Positions 1-4,946 of a stretch of 6,769 bases of DNA are shown here, piece by piece. The DNA comes from Candidatus Schekmanbacteria bacterium. Its GTDB lineage: Bacteria > Schekmanbacteria > GWA2-38-11 > J061. The notes under the pieces were generated by a model. It saw only the letters and a list, made by a program, of their open reading frames with translations, was not told where the DNA came from and ran no database searches. The stretch spans positions 1 through 6,769 of the forward strand of contig RFHX01000147.1 in the NCBI GenBank assembly GCA_003695725.1. Reading direction: 5' to 3'. A program made the position numbers and the translations under genes. Position 1 is the first letter of the stretch; the number at the start of each line of letters is the position of its first letter.

Positions 1-2
1 AA

Positions 3-890
3 CTTGGATTGCCTTATTCAAAAGATGAGCTTGAAAAGATTGAAGATGACATTTTAAAGCGTTTAGAGGAATTTAAAACAAAAGAACTTCCAGAGGATGC
101 TTTTGTTTTATACATTGATGCTTACCATGGGAAACTCAAAGAAAGTTCCGGGAAAGTGCGCAAATGCTGTATTTACACCGTACTTGGCATAGATTTGGAA
201 GGCAACCGGGAAGTATACGGTTTTTATATCGTTATGGGCTCAGAAAACAAGGACGAATGGATAAAAATATTTAATGATCTAATCTCAAGAGGACTCAAAC
301 GGATATTATTGATTGTTTCAGATGACTTCTCAGGGCTTGATGGGGCAATTGAGGCAATATTTCCAAAAACAGACCATCAGCTCTGTTTTGTACATCTTCA
401 GCGCAATGTAAAAAGAAATATGTCTAAAGAAGATTCAAAGGAATTTAATCGCAAGTTAAGAGAGACCTACATCTATTATAGTAATAACTTTGAGGAAGCA
501 AAAGATAAACTTGATAATATTCTTGAAGAATATAAAAACAGATATCCTTCATTTATTTCGTATCTTTTGAAAAAAGAAGGGAAATACCTCTCCTTTATGA
601 AATATCCTCAAAGAGTAAGAAGAAGCATTTATACAACAAACATTATAGAAAACTTTAATTCGCTACTTGAAAGAATCAGACACAGACTCGGCGGATACTT
701 TGCCTCTAAACAAATCCTTGGAATCAATGTAATGCTTCAATGTGAAAAATTAGAAAAAACAAAATGGAAAAAACCTCACCCAATAATAAGAGGGGAACTC
801 TATGAAATTAACCAGATCTTTAACCTCAGATTCTATGAAAATAACATGAATTTGAAAACAGTTAAAAACTCGCAGACACAATGTTCTTGA
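3..890 (+). CDS. IS256-family (mutator-type) transposase, 5'-truncated by window edge
   Basis: DDE transposase that would cut and join the ends of its own insertion sequence. All three catalytic acidic positions are visible. Numbering from the TTG at base 9, they are D37 in YIDAYHG, D105 in VSDDFSG and E214 in TTNIIENFNS. The family's C-x2-H signature lies between the second and third (C126, H129 in HQLCFVHLQRN). About 295 residues are present, while IS256-family enzymes are usually near 400, so roughly 100 N-terminal residues (the DNA-binding part) lie to the left. The frame is open to the window edge (Leu-Gly before the TTG), so the TTG is unlikely to be the true start. The stop is TGA at 888-890, very close to the presumed right end of the element, as is normal for the family. 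The visible catalytic part looks intact. The gene is convergent with the broken transposase to its right. Confidence 0.93.
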   Translation, partial: LGLPYSKDELEKIEDDILKRLEEFKTKELPEDAFVLYIDAYHGKLKESSGKVRKCCIYTVLGIDLEGNREVYGFYIVMGSENKDEWIKIFNDLISRGLKRILLIVSDDFSGLDGAIEAIFPKTDHQLCFVHLQRNVKRNMSKEDSKEFNRKLRETYIYYSNNFEEAKDKLDNILEEYKNRYPSFISYLLKKEGKYLSFMKYPQRVRRSIYTTNIIENFNSLLERIRHRLGGYFASKQILGINVMLQCEKLEKTKWKKPHPIIRGELYEINQIFNLRFYENNMNLKTVKNSQTQCS

Positions 891-1429
891 CAAGTCTCAT
901 CAACCCAAAAATAGACATATCGCTTCTTAGATAAATCCCGCTTATTCCACTGCTCATATTCATTCCACCACACAGATTTTAGCCGGCTGATGGTCCCGGA
1001 TGACAATCCTCTGGCTGCCTTACCAAACAGGGCTTCCAGCGCTTCCGGAAAATCACCCGTCGATATCCCTTTCAAATATAACCACCGCAACAGCGCCTCT
1101 ATACTTTTTGTCCGCCTGATATATGGAGGAACAATGCTGGAACGAAAGCGAATCTTATCATCCAATGCCTCCCGATCTTCAGCACGGGGAACTCTTACTT
1201 TTACTTCCCCTATCCCCGTCTGTATATTGCGAGCATCATTATAACCATTGCGCACTATACGCCGACAACCATTTGATAAACGAAAACCTTTGTATTCCTC
1301 AATAAATGTTTCAATCTCTATCTCAAGCGCCTCTTTCAGTAAACGCATGGCTCCCTCACGTAATACTCCCGTAAGTACATCTTCAACTTCTTCTGGACTA
1401 TTTAACGCAACTACGCTACTATCTTTCAT
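833..1429 (-). pseudogene. IS256-family transposase, 3'-truncated by insertion of another IS
   Basis: N-terminal part of a mutator-type transposase. Residues 1-177 match the family order: an N-terminal helical region, RRIVRNGY, IQTGIGEVKVRVPR, PYIRRTKSIEALLRWLYLKG, GISTGDF, SSGTISRLK and RYVYFWVD. The final D177 is the first catalytic aspartate. After it the frame leaves family sequence and runs about 20 residues into the end of the adjacent IS before a stop near 833. The second aspartate, C-x2-H motif and catalytic glutamate are all missing, so it cannot be an active transposase. The ATG at 1427-1429 is supported by AAGGAG seven bases upstream. If expressed it would give a DNA-binding-like fragment, which in other systems can inhibit transposition, but nothing here shows that. 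Its base composition is richer in G and C than the operon to the right, suggesting separate origin. Confidence 0.9.
867..895 (+). repeat. probable right terminal inverted repeat of the left IS256-family element
   Basis: AACTC, four bases, then ACACAA and TTGACA, running off the 3' end of the transposase gene. It has the same layout as AACTC-N4-CCACAA at 1499-1513, at the outer end of the second element (12 of 15 positions identical, same direction relative to element exterior). This supports both as IS termini. The partner repeat is off the left edge, so this is inferred. Confidence 0.5.
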
Positions 1430-1494
1430 GGCGTATCTCCTTAATTAAAGGTTATGAGTGATTCCCCTTAAAACTGAATCACTCATGATACGCC
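1430..1494 (-). promoter_or_regulatory. inverted-repeat RNA structure around the transposase ribosome binding site
   Basis: Two nested stems are visible. An inner perfect 11-bp stem pairs 1454-1464 with 1476-1486 around an 11-base loop. An outer perfect 8-bp stem pairs GGCGTATC (1430-1437) with GATACGCC (1487-1494). On the right the two arms are contiguous. On the left they are separated by a 16-base bulge that contains most of the AAGGAG ribosome binding site; the outer arm ends directly against the ATG. In an RNA entering from outside the element, both stems could form and hide the start region. RNA from the internal promoter would lack the outer arm. Structures like this protecting transposase genes from external transcription are known in several IS families; its role here is inferred. 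Confidence 0.6.
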
Positions 1495-1513
1495 ACTTAA
1501 CTCTCATCCACAA
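1485..1513 (-). promoter_or_regulatory. putative promoter of the truncated transposase, inside the IS end
   Basis: On the - strand, TTGTGG (1508-1513) and TATCAT (1485-1490) are separated by exactly 17 bases. The -10 matches TATAAT at five of six positions; the -35 is weak (three of six, but with the key TTG). Transcription would start near 1478-1480, about 50 bases before the ATG at 1429. The -35 overlaps the proposed terminal repeat. Predicted from sequence only. Confidence 0.45.
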
Positions 1514-1528
1514 CTTTTAATTATATCT

Positions 1529-1690
1529 CCAGAAAAATGTCTAAATATTGAACAGTTTAAAAAGGACTACTGCACTCGGCTATGTAGAGCTATATAGAGA
1601 TGGAATAGGACATATCAATCATAACATATATCTAACTCTTCGTTATGTCCATCTATCAAAGAAGATGGTCAACATATTAGTGACAAAAAA
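1529..1690. other. intergenic region between IS remnant and operon end
   Basis: No supported gene was found on either strand. A short tandem duplication occurs: GCTATGTAGA at 1579-1588 directly followed by GCTATATAGA at 1589-1598. Two weak inverted repeats are present: GGACATA 1608-1614 with TATGTCC 1644-1650, and CCATCT 1649-1654 with AGATGG 1663-1668. Neither is followed by a T-run on the - strand, so no intrinsic terminator is called for the operon. Confidence 0.5.
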
Positions 1691-2191
1691 CTATTTGTTC
1701 GATAACTTTTTAATATCATTTGAAATATTGACAAAAATTTGCATCATTTCCAGGGATAAAGAAAACAACCAATCTAAAAATATAGCAAGGAATAAACCTC
1801 CGATTATGGATCCAATTAATCCGCCAATTGCATTACCCATTGAACGCCTTATCTGTGTAAGATAATTTATTCCAGAGGCAAATCCAAAAATTACTGTTCC
1901 TATAATTATAATACTTATAATCATACGTCCTGCAATTCCCAACCATGTAAGATGTGGAATATTGGTAGAATCTACATCTAGTTTGCCTTGATTACCTAAT
2001 TCTTTTAGTTCATTTACTGTTAATTTCAAAGTTTTAATAGGCATTGAGATAAATGAAAATAATAAACCAAAAAAACCTTTTATTGTACTTCTATAAGAAG
2101 GAGTAATTTTCGTTATTTTTAATACCTGTCCACATTCAGGACAGACTGTACTACAATCAGGAATTTGCTTGCCACATTCTATACAAAACAT
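1691..2191 (-). CDS. zinc-ribbon protein with two predicted membrane segments, function unknown
   Basis: A 166-residue protein beginning directly with a zinc ribbon: C3-x2-C6 and C17-x2-C20, each pair in a C-x2-C-G knuckle, with an additional C13 between them. This looks like the short ribbons common at the N terminus of small bacterial membrane proteins. A moderately hydrophobic stretch lies at about 38-52. Two strong hydrophobic segments follow, at about 85-110 and 120-146; the second is rich in Gly and Ile and ends in an aromatic FLDWLFSL stretch. The N terminus has no signal peptide, so the ribbon probably faces the cytoplasm. GGGAG stands a few bases before the ATG. It is last in the cluster, 78 bases after the LpoB-like gene, and may be co-transcribed or have its own promoter. 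No specific family function is recognised. Confidence 0.8.
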   Translation of the reverse strand: MFCIECGKQIPDCSTVCPECGQVLKITKITPSYRSTIKGFFGLLFSFISMPIKTLKLTVNELKELGNQGKLDVDSTNIPHLTWLGIAGRMIISIIIIGTVIFGFASGINYLTQIRRSMGNAIGGLIGSIIGGLFLAIFLDWLFSLSLEMMQIFVNISNDIKKLSNK

Positions 2192-2269
2192 ATTTTTCTC
2201 CCTAAAAAAATATCAAATTTTTACTTCCTTCTATCTATTGGGAACAAAAGAGACAAATATTTCCTAATA

Positions 2270-2809
2270 TTAGAAAAGCCTTCTTTTTGCTTTAGCTAAA
2301 GCCATATCAGCTGACCACTGTCCTATAAGCTCTCCATCAATTTTAAAAAGCTTTAGCTGTAAAGTAAAATAAACAAGTTCTTGGTTATTTTTAGCGTATT
2401 GACGAGTAGATGTTAATTCTGTTTTCAAAATATAGTCAAAGTCGTTTGCAGTTCTATCTAACACTCTTATTAATCCGCTTTGAAAGATTGTTTCCTGAAT
2501 CTTGTCATAAATATCAATTACTCTTATCCCTTCATCGTCGGTATTGTTTTTTATTTCACCTATCACTAATCTTGGTTTGGAATTACCCCAACTCTGAACC
2601 TGTTTTGATGACAACATTTTGTTTGTAACTTTTTCTGCCAATCTTTTGTAATCAGCACTATTAGGCTCTGTATTTATGTGTATGTCGTCAGCGGTATCAA
2701 CTGTTGAAACGGCTCCTTGACGACCCGCTGTTATAGGACCGCAGGAACCTAAAAAAGTAATACTCAAAAAAAGAATCACAATGCCTAAATATCTATATTT
2801 ATTGCTCAT
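2270..2809 (-). CDS. lpoB: LpoB-like outer-membrane lipoprotein (penicillin-binding protein activator family)
   Basis: In E. coli, LpoB is an outer-membrane lipoprotein that reaches through the periplasm and activates the peptidoglycan synthase PBP1B. This 179-residue protein has a signal peptide with lipobox LGSC, so the lipidated residue would be C23. The following Gly does not suggest inner-membrane retention. A linker of about 30 residues follows, then the folded domain: KPRLVIGEIKNNT near 78-90, an IYDKIQETIFQSGLIRVLDR helix-strand region, then FDYILKTELTSTR, YFTLQLKLF and a closing QWSADMALAKAKRR. It is somewhat shorter than E. coli LpoB (about 213), mainly in the linker. AAAGGAG about ten bases before the ATG supports the start. 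It sits 15 bases after the YcfL-like gene, the same pairing as ycfL-lpoB in E. coli. Whether it activates a PBP1B in this organism is unproven; no synthase gene is in the window. Confidence 0.82.
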   Translation of the reverse strand: MSNKYRYLGIVILFLSITFLGSCGPITAGRQGAVSTVDTADDIHINTEPNSADYKRLAEKVTNKMLSSKQVQSWGNSKPRLVIGEIKNNTDDEGIRVIDIYDKIQETIFQSGLIRVLDRTANDFDYILKTELTSTRQYAKNNQELVYFTLQLKLFKIDGELIGQWSADMALAKAKRRLF

Positions 2810-2824
2810 ATCAGGTCACTCCTT

Positions 2825-3280
2825 TCATTTATTTCTTTGTTTATAGTTTTCAATAAAAACATCGTCAGGGAATCGAACCGTAAAAACTATCTTAACTGCT
2901 TCAGGTGTTTTTCCCATAAACTGGAAACTCTGGGTCTGATGAGGAGTCAAGGTAAAACGATTCCAAACGTTGAGACTATTGACTAAAGATCCTTCACTAG
3001 CATACCAGTCACATTTATATTCCAGAGTATATCTATTTTCTGATAAATTCTGTACGGTAACTTCAGCTTGTGTTAATTGACCAAGAACTCTAAATCGCGG
3101 ATTCATAATTTTTACCTTATTTAAGAGTTTTTTAGAACCAAGGATAAGGGTAGCTCTTGGGTTACTATCATCTATGAAGGGTCCTGAATCTATAGGTCCA
3201 TTTGAAGTCGTCGTACATCCTAATAATACTACGGCAAACATTAAGCTGACATATAGAACAACTACTTTAATACTATTCAT
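2825..3280 (-). CDS. ycfL: YcfL-like lipoprotein (DUF1425 family)
   Basis: A predicted outer-membrane lipoprotein of 151 residues. The signal peptide ends in lipobox LLGC, giving lipidated C22, and Thr at +2 favours outer-membrane sorting. The mature part fits the YcfL/DUF1425 family: a strand region around NPRFRVLGQLTQAEVTVQNLS (about 60-80), YKCDWYASEG with the characteristic aromatic W92-Y93, a VWNRFTLTP stretch, and a PEAVKIVFTVRFPDD strand near the C terminus. C90 is an extra cysteine in the mature domain. The family's molecular role is not established; the chief clue is its recurring position next to lpoB. AGGAG lies about six bases before the ATG. The gene lies 19 bases after the COG3014-type gene and 15 bases before the LpoB-like gene, so translational coupling within one transcript is likely. 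Confidence 0.82.
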   Translation of the reverse strand: MNSIKVVVLYVSLMFAVVLLGCTTTSNGPIDSGPFIDDSNPRATLILGSKKLLNKVKIMNPRFRVLGQLTQAEVTVQNLSENRYTLEYKCDWYASEGSLVNSLNVWNRFTLTPHQTQSFQFMGKTPEAVKIVFTVRFPDDVFIENYKQRNK

Positions 3281-3299
3281 ATCTTCTCCTATTTTTTAA

Positions 3300-4895
3300 T
3301 TAATTCATTGCAATCCACATTTTTTCATTTGAATATACATACAATAGATCATCAATGCTTCTTGCAAAAACAAAATTATGACTTGATTTATCTAACTCAA
3401 TGGATTTTGATGCTAATTTATTGCCTTTCAAATCATAAGTAACTATTTGAATCCGATTAAGATTTTGTGGCGCATAAAATCGAGCAGCATAGATCGAAGC
3501 CGGAAGGCTCATCCACGACCGCATATCGGGAGTAGACATTTCATTACGTTTCTTTTTAATTGTTGAACCAATTTGTCCAAACTTATCCAAAATAGAACCT
3601 TCAAAATATGTACGTACTATTGTCGCAAAAATGCTTAAAGTACGTATAGGCGCAGTGTCTTTTTGATGACGAAGGCATAAAGCTTCGATATCGGCTATTT
3701 TAGAAAATTTTGATAGTTGATGACCTTTTTCATCATAAACATTTATGCGATTGACTTTTGAAGGGACCGGATCATAAATTGGTAACTTAACAGGGATATC
3801 AGCATTCTTCATAGAAATATTAAAAGATAATACTTTTTTTTCCGGCACATATCCATCCGCAACAATTACATGAACTAATCTTTTATTTGGCGGAGCAGAT
3901 TTTTTTTTAAGTTCCTCAACAAGTTCCTTAAGAAACTTGTTTTTCGGATTAAGATCTAATGCTTTTTCATAGGAAATTCTTGCATTGTCTCGAAGGCTTG
4001 AATCATTGAAACTCTCGAATTCCTGAACGATTCCACTGATATAATAACCAAAGGGATTAACAAATGCACTAGGCAAAGTATCGGCTTTAGTATCCATTGA
4101 AGCATATTGTTTCCCTAATATTTCTTTCAAATTAAAGCCCAGTTCACCCCTTTTATCTTTTTGTTCTTTCTCCTTTTCAGCTAACTTTTCTTTTACAGCC
4201 TTTATTTTTTTATCAAATTTTTCTCTTTCTATCTTTTGCCATTCAATCGAACGCCGCGCAACATTATAAGCTTCTCGTTTACCTTGAAGTAAATAAACAA
4301 TGCTTTTTAAATTTAACATAAGGACTTTTTCATATCCTTCAGTTAGATATGGACCTGTTTCAGAATTTCCGGTAATCATTCCGCCGCCAGTTGCCCATAC
4401 CTTATCCAGAAAAGTTTTTGATATTGTTTGATTATCATTATTTTTGATAATTTTCTCTGCCTTGGTAAACATAGTTATTGAATCATCATATTTTCCACAA
4501 CTTAACGCGATTTGCGCCCCTTCAAGATTTGCCAAAGTTTCTGCATTTAAGAGCGTCTTCTTTTCTCTCGTGTCTATACCAGATATGTTTTTATTATCAT
4601 TTTCTTTATATAGTTGTATTACCTCTTCTATCTTTCCTAATGCAATTAATTTTTTTACAAGTTTAAAAGATTTAGAATAACCGGAATAAATTATATTTCT
4701 TTTTTCAGCAAGTATCCGTTTTTGTTCTAATGAGTTTTTCTGGTTAATACTATTTTCCGTATTTTCCCTTTTATTACTTAAAATCTTTTGAGAAAAGGAT
4801 TTGAGAGGATTTTTCAAATCAAATGCATAGATTGGATTTGCTAAAAAAATAACTAAGATACTAGTAAACAAAAAACACAACCAATACCTTTTCAT
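3300..4895 (-). CDS. COG3014-family exported repeat protein
   Basis: A 531-residue secreted protein of a family with no assigned activity. The N terminus is a signal peptide (KR, then a hydrophobic core) with a likely type I cleavage after IYA, near residue 24. C7 lies inside the hydrophobic core and is not a lipobox. A helical, TPR-like region follows: one repeat-like unit near 121-150 (LANLEGAQIALSCGKYDDS) and another near 283-330 (YYISGIVQEFES to ALDLNPKNKFLKEL). Between them are the family-like stretch WATGGGMITGNSETGPYLTEG and a very charged, Lys/Glu-rich, probably coiled-coil segment (about 222-250). The C-terminal third is beta-rich and includes KRLVHVIVADGYVPEKK and RSWMSLPASIYAARF. 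AGGAG is five bases before the ATG. It lies between the CsgG-like gene (51-base gap) and the YcfL-like gene (19 bases). TPR regions suggest a protein-binding, scaffold-like role in the same envelope assembly; this is inferred. Confidence 0.78.
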   Translation of the reverse strand: MKRYWLCFLFTSILVIFLANPIYAFDLKNPLKSFSQKILSNKRENTENSINQKNSLEQKRILAEKRNIIYSGYSKSFKLVKKLIALGKIEEVIQLYKENDNKNISGIDTREKKTLLNAETLANLEGAQIALSCGKYDDSITMFTKAEKIIKNNDNQTISKTFLDKVWATGGGMITGNSETGPYLTEGYEKVLMLNLKSIVYLLQGKREAYNVARRSIEWQKIEREKFDKKIKAVKEKLAEKEKEQKDKRGELGFNLKEILGKQYASMDTKADTLPSAFVNPFGYYISGIVQEFESFNDSSLRDNARISYEKALDLNPKNKFLKELVEELKKKSAPPNKRLVHVIVADGYVPEKKVLSFNISMKNADIPVKLPIYDPVPSKVNRINVYDEKGHQLSKFSKIADIEALCLRHQKDTAPIRTLSIFATIVRTYFEGSILDKFGQIGSTIKKKRNEMSTPDMRSWMSLPASIYAARFYAPQNLNRIQIVTYDLKGNKLASKSIELDKSSHNFVFARSIDDLLYVYSNEKMWIAMN

Positions 4896-4946
4896 ATTTC
4901 TCCTAAATACAAATTTTTAAATTAAATCTAAATTAATTCTATTCTG

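Larger units (their letters stand above)
1..895 (+). mobile_element. IS256-family insertion sequence, right part only
   Basis: Right-hand portion of an insertion sequence whose left end is outside the window. The right boundary is placed at about 892-896 for two reasons. The sequence just after the transposase (AACTC at 867-871, ACACAA at 876-881, TTGACA at 887-892) resembles the outward-facing ends of many IS256-family elements. Also, from about 896 onward the - strand reads as a different IS256-family transposase. The exact boundary and the 8-9 bp target duplication expected for this family cannot be confirmed without the left junction. Confidence 0.8.
893..1528 (-). mobile_element. IS256-family insertion sequence remnant (5' half), interrupted
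   Basis: This is a second insertion sequence, distinct from the one to its left: opposite orientation, different transposase, higher GC. It holds the 5' half of its transposase plus an upstream control region and an outer end. The outer end is estimated at about 1524-1530, because AACTC-N4-CCACAA at 1499-1513 aligns with the terminal motif of the other element, which ends 11-15 bases beyond it. The other half, if still present, should lie beyond the left-hand IS, outside the window. Confidence 0.75.

Noticed and set aside
990-1448. Three + strand open frames (990-1244, 1123-1305, 1248-1448)
   Set aside because: They lie antisense to the clearly recognisable truncated transposase, overlap one another, resemble no family and have no convincing ribosome sites.
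1608-1650. GGACATA/TATGTCC inverted repeat as an operator or IS end
   Set aside because: Seven bases with a 29-base spacer in AT-rich DNA; too weak and unsupported by context.
1649-1668. CCATCT/AGATGG hairpin as terminator of the operon
   Set aside because: Only a 6-bp stem with an 8-base loop, and on the - strand it is followed by mixed sequence, not a U-run.
1548-1865. A + strand open frame of 105 codons
   Set aside because: It begins at TTG in the intergenic region and runs antisense into the zinc-ribbon gene; its product resembles nothing and it has no ribosome site.
2192-2269. Terminator or promoter in the gap between the LpoB-like and zinc-ribbon genes
   Set aside because: AT-rich with short A and T runs but no GC stem, and no convincing -35/-10 pair.
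2410-2628. A + strand open frame inside the LpoB-like gene
   Set aside because: Antisense shadow of a well-supported gene.
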